Source of the DNA: Streptomyces sp. NBC_01689
GTDB taxonomy: Bacteria; Actinomycetota; Actinomycetes; Streptomycetales; Streptomycetaceae
Direction of reading: 5' to 3'
DNA: 64,000 nt
NCBI RefSeq assembly: GCF_036250675.1
Contig: NZ_CP109592.1
Span: 806,001 to 870,000 of the forward strand
Shown here: positions 30,621 to 37,540 of the stretch, one piece after another
Layout of the letters: each line of letters starts with the position of its first letter
Numbering within the stretch: the first letter of the stretch is position 1
Translations under genes and position numbers: made by a program
The notes under the pieces: model-generated
The model's input: the letters and a program-made list of their open reading frames with translations, nothing else
Database searches by the model: none
Told to the model about the DNA's origin: nothing

Positions 30621-30812
30621 TCAGCGGTCGGCGATGTCCTCGCGGAGGCCGTCGGAGAACTCCCACCACGACAGGGGGAGCCAGTCACCGTTCACGAACG
30701 CGTCGACCGTGGCGCCGCGACCGCGGACAGTGACGGTCGTCCCGGGCGGGTACGTGGTGCCGGACAGTCCCGGTACGGGGACAAGCAGGGTTCCGAGTCG
30801 CTGTGCTGACAC
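30621..30812 (-). CDS. Small acidic hypothetical protein
   Basis: The GTG at 30812 has GGAGAG upstream and is preferred over the ATG at 30848. The 63-residue product begins SAQRLGTLLVPVPG, has a PPGTTVTVRGRGATVDAFVNG segment that looks like a small beta barrel, and ends SWWEFSDGLREDIADR. I do not recognise the family. Third-position GC and the ribosome site support it being real. It is divergent from the formaldehyde dehydrogenase gene, with an inverted repeat between them. Confidence 0.55.
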   Translation of the reverse strand: MSAQRLGTLLVPVPGLSGTTYPPGTTVTVRGRGATVDAFVNGDWLPLSWWEFSDGLREDIADR

Positions 30813-30878
30813 CTTTCGCTCTCCCTTTCCATTCTCTCGTCGCGGCACCGGAATGCCATTCGTGCCGACATTACCGGC

Positions 30879-30903
30879 TTGTCCGATCGGGCAGACCGGA
30901 CAA
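30879..30903. promoter_or_regulatory. Inverted repeat in the formaldehyde dehydrogenase promoter region
   Basis: TTGTCCG (30879-30885) and CGGACAA (30897-30903) are perfect 7-bp inverted arms with an 11-base spacer. TTGTCC followed 17 bases later by AATCAT (30902-30907) could be the -35 and -10 of the dehydrogenase gene, which would place the repeat over the core promoter as an operator. Confidence 0.45.
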
Positions 30904-30979
30904 TCATGAGAGATGGGTCACGCGATGAATGCGGCGGGGGTGACATCCGGACGCGTATTTCCCTACGGAGGTACCAGCC

Positions 30980-32113
30980 ATGAAGGCCGTTGTGTACAAG
31001 GGACCGTTCACCGTGGCGGTCGAAGAGGTTGAAAGGCCCAGCATCCAGCACCCCAACGACGCGATCGTACGCATCACCTCCACCGCGATCTGCGGTTCGG
31101 ACCTGCACATGTACGAGGGTCGCACCGCCGCCGAGCCCGGAATCGTCTTCGGCCACGAGAACATGGGAATCATCGAGGAGACCGGCCAGGGCGTCACCGC
31201 GCTCAAGAAGGGCGACCGCGTGGTCATGCCCTTCAACGTCGCCTGCGGTTTCTGCACCAACTGCGTCGAGGGATTCACGGGGTACTGTCTCACCGTCAAT
31301 CCCGGCTTCGCGGGCGGTGCTTACGGCTATGTCGCCATGGGACCGTACAAGGGCGGCCAGGCCGATTACCTCCGCGTCCCCTACGCCGACTTCAACTGCC
31401 TGAAACTCCCGCCAGGACAGGAACACGAGAACGACTTCATCCTGCTCGCCGACATCTTCCCCACCGGCTACCACGGTTGCGAACTCGCACAGGTCCGGCC
31501 CGGCGAGAGCGTCGCGGTGTACGGCGGCGGACCGGTCGGACTCATGGCCGCCTACTCGGCGCTGATACGCGGCGCGAAGAAGGTGTTCGTCGTGGACCGC
31601 ATCGCCGAACGCCTGCAGAAGGCCGAGGAGATAGGCGCGGTACCGATCAACTTCGCCGAGGGCGACCCGGTCGAGCAGATCAAGGACCGGACCGACGGCA
31701 TCGGCACGGACAAGGGCGTGGACGCCGTCGGTTACCAGGCCACGGCGCACGGCACGGAACGCGAGGAGCCGGCGACGGTCCTCAACTCGCTCGTGGGGAC
31801 GGTCCGGGCGACCGGCGCGGTCGGTGTGCCCGGGCTCTACGTCCCCTCCGACCCGGGTGGACCGGACGAGCAGGCCAAGCACGGCATGCTCCTCGTGGCG
31901 ATCGGCAAGCTCTTCGAGAAGGGCCTGAGGATCGGGACCGGTCAGTGCAACGTCAAGCGCTACAACCGCTTCCTGCGCGACATGATCATCGAGGGCCGGG
32001 CGAAGCCGAGCTTCGTCGTCTCCCATGAGATGCCCCTGGACCAGGCGCCCTCGGCGTACGACAAGTTCGACAAGCGGATCGAGGGCTACACGAAGGTCGT
32101 GCTGCACCCGTAG
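30980..32113 (+). CDS. Zinc-dependent, glutathione-independent formaldehyde dehydrogenase-type enzyme
   Basis: The ATG at 30980 follows ACGGAGG. The 377-residue protein is a medium-chain alcohol dehydrogenase: CGSDLHMYEGR (catalytic zinc cysteine), GHEN (zinc histidine and glutamate), the structural-zinc region CGFCTNCVEGFTGYC, and the NAD site VYGGGPVGLMAAYSAL. The inserted FAGGAYGYVAMGPYKGGQADYLRVP and the length match the Pseudomonas-type formaldehyde dehydrogenase/dismutase subgroup, which oxidises aldehydes without glutathione or mycothiol. It acts in the cytoplasm. It is followed by two large hairpins. Confidence 0.88.
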   Translation: MKAVVYKGPFTVAVEEVERPSIQHPNDAIVRITSTAICGSDLHMYEGRTAAEPGIVFGHENMGIIEETGQGVTALKKGDRVVMPFNVACGFCTNCVEGFTGYCLTVNPGFAGGAYGYVAMGPYKGGQADYLRVPYADFNCLKLPPGQEHENDFILLADIFPTGYHGCELAQVRPGESVAVYGGGPVGLMAAYSALIRGAKKVFVVDRIAERLQKAEEIGAVPINFAEGDPVEQIKDRTDGIGTDKGVDAVGYQATAHGTEREEPATVLNSLVGTVRATGAVGVPGLYVPSDPGGPDEQAKHGMLLVAIGKLFEKGLRIGTGQCNVKRYNRFLRDMIIEGRAKPSFVVSHEMPLDQAPSAYDKFDKRIEGYTKVVLHP

Positions 32114-32269
32114 CCGTGCCTACCCGCGGCAACCGTCCACGGAACGGACAGGACGCGTCAGCGGGAACGAAGGGAACCAGGACCCGGCCGGGACCGGCGG
32201 GAACAGGATCACCCGCCCGCGGGTCCGACGGGGAACGAGGACCCAGGACACTTCCGCAGGGAAAGACCC

Positions 32270-32309
32270 GGAGGCCGGAGCCGCAGAGGGTGAGGCGGCT
32301 CCGGCCTCC
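32270..32309. terminator. 15-bp perfect hairpin, first of a tandem pair
   Basis: The arms 32270-32284 and 32295-32309 are perfect complements over 15 bp (beginning GGAGGCCGGAG) with a ten-base loop. Very strong terminator for the formaldehyde dehydrogenase transcript, although it lies about 156 bases beyond the stop. Confidence 0.8.
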
Positions 32310-32313
32310 GCCC

Positions 32314-32342
32314 GTGCCGCACGCGGCCGCCGCGTGCGGCAC
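32314..32342. terminator. 13-bp perfect hairpin, second of a tandem pair
   Basis: GTGCCGCACGCGG and CCGCGTGCGGCAC pair perfectly over 13 bp around a three-base CCG loop, four bases after the first hairpin. Confidence 0.75.
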
Positions 32343-32531
32343 CCTGCACCGGCCGTCCCGAAGGGCGGACAGGACTGCCGAATTCCTGCGCGCGAGGAGC
32401 GCGAGAGGTGAAACGATGAGCCCTGCATGCGCCCCCGCGTCCGTGGGGAGAATGCGCAAGTGCCGGCGCTCGAGCGGCTGAGCCGTCGCGTTCCACCGTC
32501 GCCAACTCCCAGGAAAGCAGGGTCGGCTGCC

Positions 32532-33254
32532 ATGCTGCTGCGTCTGCCCACGTCCGTGTCCGAAGCACAGGAGTGCATGGCCGAGGGGGCGGAGCCGATA
32601 GGCGGCGCGACACTGGTCTGGGCGACCTGGCAGCGGGACGGGTTCCCCGAACGGGCCATGTCCTTGCGCGACTTGCCGGAGGCCAACGCGATCGGGTCGG
32701 GATCACTGGGCTCCGCCGTGGTGCTGAACCGCGTCGACGACCGTGTGCCCGAGGTGCTGCGGCGGGCAGCGGGTTCGGTCGGGACCGGGGCGGTCCGCCG
32801 GACGGCCACGGTCGGCGGCAACCTCGTCGGCAGCACCCTGCGCTGTCTGCTGCCCGCGGCGCTCGTCCTGGACGCCGGTGCCACGGTGCTGGAACCGGAC
32901 CGGGTCTACGAGACCGACCTCGCCGAGGTGATCGCCAAGCGCCACCTCCTGCTCGCCCTCCACTGGCGTGAACCCAGGGTCAGCGGCTACCTCAAGGCGG
33001 CCGGCGACGCGGGCGGACCGCCACCCCTCGTCGTCGCCACCGCCGTGCACGCCGACGACGAAGGGCGCCACCGCCTGCGGGTCGCGGTCCGGGACGGCTA
33101 CGACGTCCTCTGCGAGAGCGTCGACTGCGACACGGACACCGCGCGGGTGCTCGACGCGCTGGACGCCACCGACCTCGGCGGGCTGCACTCCACGGCCTCC
33201 GAGTCGGTGCGCGAGCAGGTCACCGCGATCCTGGCGCGTGTCACCGACGGATGA
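32532..33254 (+). CDS. Orphan FAD-binding subunit of the xanthine/CO-dehydrogenase family
   Basis: The 240-residue protein starts MLLRLPTSVSEAQECMAEG and has EPIGGATLVW followed by the FAD motif RRTATVGGNLVGSTLRCLL and a domain-end ALVLDAGATVLEP. These match the FAD_binding_5 domain of medium subunits. Normal subunits are about 280-300 residues and sit in an operon with a 2Fe-2S subunit and a molybdopterin subunit. This one is short, lacks a recognisable C-terminal CO_deh_flav_C domain and has no partner genes, so it cannot form the usual three-subunit enzyme from this locus. It may bind FAD in a different role or be a relic. Confidence 0.72.
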   Translation: MLLRLPTSVSEAQECMAEGAEPIGGATLVWATWQRDGFPERAMSLRDLPEANAIGSGSLGSAVVLNRVDDRVPEVLRRAAGSVGTGAVRRTATVGGNLVGSTLRCLLPAALVLDAGATVLEPDRVYETDLAEVIAKRHLLLALHWREPRVSGYLKAAGDAGGPPPLVVATAVHADDEGRHRLRVAVRDGYDVLCESVDCDTDTARVLDALDATDLGGLHSTASESVREQVTAILARVTDG

Positions 33255-33290
33255 AGTGAGGCCGCGAACCGCCTTTGAACCGCGCGGAGT

Positions 33291-33797
33291 TCACCCCTCG
33301 TCGGCCGGAAGCGCGTACAACCCCGGGAGGTTGACCACGATCGCCTCCTGGGTGCTCCGGGCGATGACGACCACCGCCTCGTCGTCGGGGTCCGGGTTCT
33401 CCTCCCGGTGCGGCACGAACGGCGGGACGAAGATGTAGTCGCCCGGGGAGGTGCGCAGCCGTACCTCCTCCGGCTCGCTCCCCGAGTCGTCGAGGAAGAC
33501 GAACTCCGGGTGTCCGCTCACCACGTAGATGGCGGTCTCGGACTCCCCGTGATGGTGGTCGGAGGAGGCGGTGGCGGGTGCCACGTGGGTCTGGCCCATC
33601 CACAGCTTCTCGGAGCCGACGTTCCTCCCGCTCACGGCGGCGAACCTGCGCATGCCACCGCTCTGCGCGGTGTCACCGTCCAGGGCGTCGGCGCGGATGT
33701 GGTGCAGACGGGTGCGCAGCGATGTCGCCGGGCGGTCCGCCGTGTCGTGGAGATGAGGGTGAAAGCCTTCACCAGGGGTCGTCGTCGGCTCGCTCAT
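33291..33797 (-). CDS. Cupin domain protein
   Basis: The 168-residue protein has a single cupin barrel: SSDHHHGESETAIYVVSGHPEFVF (histidines of motif 1) and TSPGDYIFVPPFVPHREENPDP (motif 2, His). Such proteins bind a metal and range from dioxygenases to small-molecule sensors. The ATG at 33797 lies at or just after the predicted transcription start, so the mRNA is probably leaderless. It is divergent from the Rrf2 regulator, with two inverted repeats between them, so Rrf2 control is likely. Confidence 0.85.
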   Translation of the reverse strand: MSEPTTTPGEGFHPHLHDTADRPATSLRTRLHHIRADALDGDTAQSGGMRRFAAVSGRNVGSEKLWMGQTHVAPATASSDHHHGESETAIYVVSGHPEFVFLDDSGSEPEEVRLRTSPGDYIFVPPFVPHREENPDPDDEAVVVIARSTQEAIVVNLPGLYALPADEG

Positions 33798-33804
33798 GGC
33801 CGGG

Positions 33805-33834
33805 ACGCTAGAGCGGGCCCGAAATGGATGTCAA
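33805..33834 (-). promoter_or_regulatory. Leaderless promoter of the cupin gene
   Basis: On the minus strand TTGACA (33829-33834), 18 bases and TAGCGT (33805-33810) give a near-consensus promoter. The predicted start site is one or two bases before the ATG at 33797. Confidence 0.7.
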
Positions 33835-33846
33835 GAGGTGTCCATT
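33823..33846. promoter_or_regulatory. AATGGA-N12-TCCATT inverted repeat over the cupin -35 box
   Basis: Six-base perfect arms flank the TTGACA -35 element. The right side, GGTGTCCATT (33837-33846), recurs exactly at 35336-35345 in the promoter of the ABC-transporter leader peptide. Confidence 0.45.
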
Positions 33847-33856
33847 GCCGTTCACC

Positions 33857-33874
33857 TGCGGCAATGTTGCCGCA
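33857..33874. promoter_or_regulatory. 18-bp palindrome between cupin and Rrf2 genes
   Basis: TGCGGCAA-TG-TTGCCGCA has perfect 8-bp arms. Lying between two divergent genes, one of which encodes an Rrf2 DNA-binding protein, it is the best candidate operator for autoregulation and cupin control. Confidence 0.5.
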
Positions 33875-33934
33875 ATGTGGGGCGGAAGCCGTTCGGCCCG
33901 CTCGCGCGGCGGGCTCCTCGGGCATGATGTGCGC

Positions 33935-34369
33935 ATGCATATTTCCGCGAAGGCGGACTACGCCATGCGGGCACTTCTGGAGCTCGCCCGTGAACCCGCC
34001 CGCCCCCTCACCTGCGAGGCGATCGCCTCGTCGCAGGAGATCCCGTTCCGGTTCCTGAAGTCCGTGGTGGGCGAACTGCGCAGAGCGGGTCTGGTGCGCA
34101 GTCAGCGGGGCTGCGAGGGCGGTTACTGGCTCGGCAGACCCGCTGAGGAGATCACTTTGCTGGACGTCGCGCGTGCGGTCGACGGCGAGTTGATCACCCT
34201 GCGCGGCGCTCCGCTGGACGGTCTCGACTATCCCGGTCCGGCGGCGGGACTGCCGGGCGTGTGGCGCGAGGTCGAAGCGGGCGCGGCCGCGGTCCTGGGC
34301 GGGGTGACCCTGAGGTCCTTGCTGTCCGGGGCGGCGCCGGGAGGACTGGCCCGGACGGGCGCGGCGTGA
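33935..34369 (+). CDS. Rrf2 family transcriptional regulator without the cysteine cluster
   Basis: The 144-residue protein begins MHISAKADYAMRALLELA, followed by the winged HTH (LTCEAIASSQEIPFRFLKSVVGELRRAGLVRSQRGCEGGYWLGRP) typical of Rrf2. It has only two cysteines and not the three-cysteine cluster that binds 2Fe-2S in IscR or NsrR. It may therefore sense a ligand, as CymR (the Rrf2 cysteine-metabolism regulator) does through a partner. Its stop overlaps the DsbA-family gene start (GTGA). I infer that it regulates the cupin and possibly the sulfur-related operon downstream. Confidence 0.85.
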   Translation: MHISAKADYAMRALLELAREPARPLTCEAIASSQEIPFRFLKSVVGELRRAGLVRSQRGCEGGYWLGRPAEEITLLDVARAVDGELITLRGAPLDGLDYPGPAAGLPGVWREVEAGAAAVLGGVTLRSLLSGAAPGGLARTGAA

Positions 34370-35265
34370 CCGGCTCTGCGGGGCCGCCGCCGGTCGAAGT
34401 GGTCGAGTTCACCGACCCGTTGTGTCCCTGGGCCTGGGGATCCGAGCCCGTCTTCCGCGCGTTGCGCGCCGCGCTCGGCGGCCGGGTGCGGTGGCGCCGG
34501 GCGTACGCGATCCTCTTCGACGAGGACGACGACCCACCGCCCGACCCGACGGCGGAGACCGCCTGGTACGCGCGTTACGTCGAGGAGATCAGCGCGCACA
34601 GCGAGGCTCCGCGTGCCCTGCGGCTCAGCCGGGTGGCGGCCAGTTCCTGGCCCGCCTCCCTGGTCGCCAAGGCCGCCGAACGACAGGGCGCCGAGGTGGC
34701 CGACCGGGTGCTGCGCCGGCTGCGGGAGTCCGTCTTCGTCCTGGGGGAACCGGCGGACACCGTGGCGCTGGCCCTGTCCGCCGCACGCGGCACGCCGGGG
34801 CTCACCCCGGAGCGGCTGGCGGCCGATGCCGCGTCCGAGGCGGTGCTGCGACAGGTGCGTGCCGACCGGGCGGAGGCGCGGCGGCCGGTCCCCGAGGTGC
34901 TGGCGCCGGGAGGCGGGTCGCCGCATCCCGGGGCGGCGAAGGAGACCGCCGACGGCGGGCGCCGGTACGCGCTGCCCACCCTGCTCTTCCGGTCGCCCGA
35001 GGGGTGCCGCGCAGTGCCCGGCTGGCGGCCCTTCGAGGAGTACGCCGCCGCCGTCGACGCGCTGCGCCCGGGGCTGTTGGGAGCCGCCGCGCCGCTCCGC
35101 CCCGCGCGGGCGCTGGAGCGCTACCGGAGCCTCAGCGACCCCGAGAGGCGGCTGCTCACGAAGGGGGCGTGGCCGCCGGCACACGCCGTACGGGTCGACA
35201 CCGGCAACGGCCCCCTGTGGCTGCACCCCGACGAGGCCGCGGTGCACCCCGCGACCGCCCGCTGA
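34366..35265 (+). CDS. DsbA/FrnE-type thioredoxin-fold oxidoreductase
   Basis: Translation starts at a GTG overlapping the Rrf2 stop. The 299-residue product has the thioredoxin-fold opening VEVVEFTDPLCPWAWGSEPVF with a single cysteine (Cys20; CPWA instead of CPxC), and later YALPTLLFRSPEG with the cis-proline. Proteins of this group act in the cytoplasm as disulfide or mycothiol-dependent reductases or isomerases. Missing the second active-site cysteine suggests a monothiol or glutathione/mycothiol-conjugate mechanism. It is cotranscribed with the Rrf2 regulator. Confidence 0.8.
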   Translation: MTGSAGPPPVEVVEFTDPLCPWAWGSEPVFRALRAALGGRVRWRRAYAILFDEDDDPPPDPTAETAWYARYVEEISAHSEAPRALRLSRVAASSWPASLVAKAAERQGAEVADRVLRRLRESVFVLGEPADTVALALSAARGTPGLTPERLAADAASEAVLRQVRADRAEARRPVPEVLAPGGGSPHPGAAKETADGGRRYALPTLLFRSPEGCRAVPGWRPFEEYAAAVDALRPGLLGAAAPLRPARALERYRSLSDPERRLLTKGAWPPAHAVRVDTGNGPLWLHPDEAAVHPATAR

Positions 35266-35325
35266 GCACCTCCCGCCGGTCGGCAGGTCTCTGATCTGCG
35301 ATCAGTGACCTGTCCCGCCGAATGA

Positions 35326-35341
35326 GACACCAATTGGTGTC
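35326..35341. promoter_or_regulatory. Perfect 16-bp palindrome upstream of the leader peptide promoter
   Basis: GACACCAATTGGTGTC is fully palindromic and ends three bases before the TTGACA -35 box. It is a probable operator for a dimeric regulator. Confidence 0.6.
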
Positions 35342-35343
35342 CA

Positions 35344-35373
35344 TTGACAGCCGGTCGAAGCTGCCCCCAGGAT
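35344..35373 (+). promoter_or_regulatory. Promoter of the leader peptide and ABC-transporter operon
   Basis: TTGACA (35344-35349), 18 bases, CAGGAT (35368-35373). The predicted start site coincides with the leader ATG at 35381, so the leader mRNA begins with or within a base of its start codon. Confidence 0.6.
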
Positions 35374-35380
35374 GTGCAGC

Positions 35381-35455
35381 ATGCTCACGACGCACCCCGG
35401 TGTGGTGTGCCGCTACGTGGACCTGCGGCGCACCAGCAGCGCACTCTGTCGCTGA
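35381..35455 (+). CDS. Short cysteine-ending leader peptide (attenuator-type)
   Basis: A 24-residue open frame begins MLTTHPGVVCRY and ends VDLRRTSSALCR. The VDL-x-R-x-x-SALC ending is the signature of the short putative leader peptides annotated upstream of sulfur and cysteine metabolism genes in actinomycetes. The late cysteine codon is expected to make the ribosome stall when cysteinyl-tRNA is scarce. An ATG at 35372 would lengthen it by three residues, but the promoter position and AGGA spacing support 35381. It precedes the ABC-transporter operon by about 480 bases. Confidence 0.72.
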   Translation: MLTTHPGVVCRYVDLRRTSSALCR

Positions 35456-35934
35456 CCTTCCGCCGCCCCCGGCCCGCGGGCGCCTGACCGCCGCTCCCGG
35501 CATCGGCCGCCCGCCCCTCGCCCGAGCCGCGTCCGCCGTCCCGCGTCCGCGCCGCCACCGCAGCGCCTCCCGCCTCCACGCGGTGTCGCACATCCTCCTC
35601 ATCCGTCCGGCCCGCCGTCCTGGGCCCGGTCCTTCCCTGTCCTGAGCGCCCCCGCACCCCGAGCGTGCGCGGTCGCTTCCTCCGGTGTGTCCGTCCGGGT
35701 ACCGGCCGACCGCACGTACGGACGGAAAGCCGCCACGTGCTCCTGGCCTTCCGTCCCCACGCCCTCTTGCTCCGTCGTCTTGTCTCTCCGTCGCTTTGTC
35801 GCTCCCTCTCCTTGTCGTCGCTCGCCCGATCCCCTGCTCTCCCTGTCCCCCTCTCCCACGCTGCCCCCGTTCCGCCCTCGCGTTCCGCTCGCCCCGCCGC
35901 GATCCGGGCCGGGGCCCACCACAGGAAGAAAACG
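35456..35934 (+). other. Long leader region: C-rich, unstructured, G-poor
   Basis: Between the leader peptide and the transporter gene there is no further gene. A 7-bp inverted repeat (CCGTCCG 35691-35697, CGGACGG 35719-35725) is followed by about 180 bases with many C and few G. In 35761-35880 I hand-counted about 61 C, 21 G, 36 T and 2 A on the coding strand. Such a bubble is the classical feature of a Rho-loading (rut) site. Confidence 0.5.
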
Positions 35935-37509
35935 ATGCCCGCCCACCTCACCACCCAGCACCGCGGACCGGCCCTGTCCTCCTCCCGACGGCCCGGCGGC
36001 CGGCGAGCCGTCGTCCTCGCGACCGCCCTCGTCGCCCTGGCCGCACCCGCTCTCAGCGCCTGCGGCGGTGATTCCGCTGCGGCAGGGGGCGGCGCCACCC
36101 TCAAGTGGACGTCGTCCTACTTCCCGACCCACTGGGACCCGGTGGTCGGTGGCAGTGGCGCACAGTTCCGCGAACTTGCCCTGACCTACGCCTCGTTGAC
36201 GCGCACGGACGAGACGGGCAAGGCCGTTCCGGACCTCGCGAAGAGCTGGGAGTACAACAAGAAGGGAGACCGGATCACCTTCCATCTGCGCCCCGGCCTG
36301 AAGTTCAGCGACGGTCAGCCGGTCGACGCCGCGGCGGTCAAGGCTGCGATCGAACGGGCCCAGAAGCAGAAGAACTCGGCGCTCTTCGGCGACCTGACCT
36401 CCATCGAGTCGGTGGACGCCGAAGGGCTGGACGCGGTCCTGCACCTGACCCAGGTCGACTACCAGATCCCTCAGCTGCTCGGCGAACGCGTCCTGCAGAT
36501 CGCCAGTCCGAAAGCGGCGAAGAACCCGGCGAAGCTGGACCAGAACCCGGTCGGCGCCGGTCCGTTCACCGTCACCCAGCTGGTCCCCGGCACCAAGGCG
36601 GTACTCAAGAAGAACCCGGACTACTGGGACGCGAAGAACATCCACATCGACAACGTCGAGCTGACCTCCGCACCGGACGCCTCCACGGTGGTCTCGGGCC
36701 TTCAGACCGGCGTCTACAACTTCGCCGATCTGGACCCGAGTCAGGCGTCGGCCGCCAAGAAGGCCGGCCTCGACGTCTTCGTCCAGCCGGGCTTCAACGC
36801 CTCGAATCTCAGCCTGAACATCAACAAGGCGCCGTTCGACAACGACAAGGTCGTCGACGCCGTCCGGTACGCGATCAACCGTCAGGAGTTCGTGGACAAG
36901 CTGACGTTCGGCTACGGCGAGGTCACCGACCAGCCGTTCCCCAAGGGGTACGTGGCCTACGACCCGAAGTCCGAGGCCGATCACCCCTACGACCCGGCGA
37001 AGTCGAGGAAGCTGCTCTCCGAGGCGGGTTACAAGGCGGGCGCCATCAAACTCGACCTGGTCATCCCCGCGGACGACCCCCAGGCCGAGATCGTCCAGTC
37101 GCAGCTGGCCAAGGTCGGCATCACCGTCACCATCAAGGTCGACAAGAACTGGGCCACCCCGTTCTTCGCCAAGAACCTGACGTTCTCGCTGTACGGGACC
37201 ACCGGCCGTGACTCCGCCCTGCAAACCCTCACCGCCCATTTCGGTCCCAACGGCCCGCTGAACCTCAGTTCGCCCTACGAGCCCGCCGGTTTCGAGGCCG
37301 CCGTCGCCAAGGTCCGCCAGACCCCGCTGGACGCGCCCGACTACGCCACGGTGCTGCAGGCGGCGACGCGCGCGGGGCTGAAGAGCAAGGCCCTCGTCTT
37401 CACCTACTCGCAGCCGAACCTCATCGCCAAGAGCAAGTCGATCTCGGGCCTCCCCAAGAACCCGGCCCACATCGACTGGACCGGCGTGACCATCTCCAGC
37501 GGCAACTGA
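35935..37509 (+). CDS. ABC transporter substrate-binding lipoprotein, SBP_bac_5 type
   Basis: The ATG at 35935 has AGGAAG upstream. The 524-residue protein has a signal peptide ending in the lipobox LSAC|GG near residue 43, and the SBP_bac_5 blocks LAKSWEYNKKGDRITFHLRPGLKFSDGQPVDAAAVKAAIERA and NPVGAGPFTV. It is anchored to the outer face of the membrane. The family binds peptides, nickel chelates and other small molecules; the following LLM oxygenases and the cysteine leader point to an organosulfur compound. First structural gene of the operon. Confidence 0.9.
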   Translation: MPAHLTTQHRGPALSSSRRPGGRRAVVLATALVALAAPALSACGGDSAAAGGGATLKWTSSYFPTHWDPVVGGSGAQFRELALTYASLTRTDETGKAVPDLAKSWEYNKKGDRITFHLRPGLKFSDGQPVDAAAVKAAIERAQKQKNSALFGDLTSIESVDAEGLDAVLHLTQVDYQIPQLLGERVLQIASPKAAKNPAKLDQNPVGAGPFTVTQLVPGTKAVLKKNPDYWDAKNIHIDNVELTSAPDASTVVSGLQTGVYNFADLDPSQASAAKKAGLDVFVQPGFNASNLSLNINKAPFDNDKVVDAVRYAINRQEFVDKLTFGYGEVTDQPFPKGYVAYDPKSEADHPYDPAKSRKLLSEAGYKAGAIKLDLVIPADDPQAEIVQSQLAKVGITVTIKVDKNWATPFFAKNLTFSLYGTTGRDSALQTLTAHFGPNGPLNLSSPYEPAGFEAAVAKVRQTPLDAPDYATVLQAATRAGLKSKALVFTYSQPNLIAKSKSISGLPKNPAHIDWTGVTISSGN

Positions 37510-37540
37510 CAACCGTCCATCACAGAGAGGGGGCAACTCC

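Larger units (their letters stand above)
32114..32531. other. Intergenic region with tandem terminator hairpins
   Basis: No gene is supported between the formaldehyde dehydrogenase and the FAD-binding gene. The centre holds the two hairpins annotated separately; the remainder shows no clear promoter. Confidence 0.6.

Noticed and set aside
35322..35645. 107-codon frame across the leader peptide region
   Set aside because: Arg/Pro/Ala-rich product in a different frame from the leader peptide, with no ribosome site. The short frame at 35381-35455 fits a known leader pattern much better.
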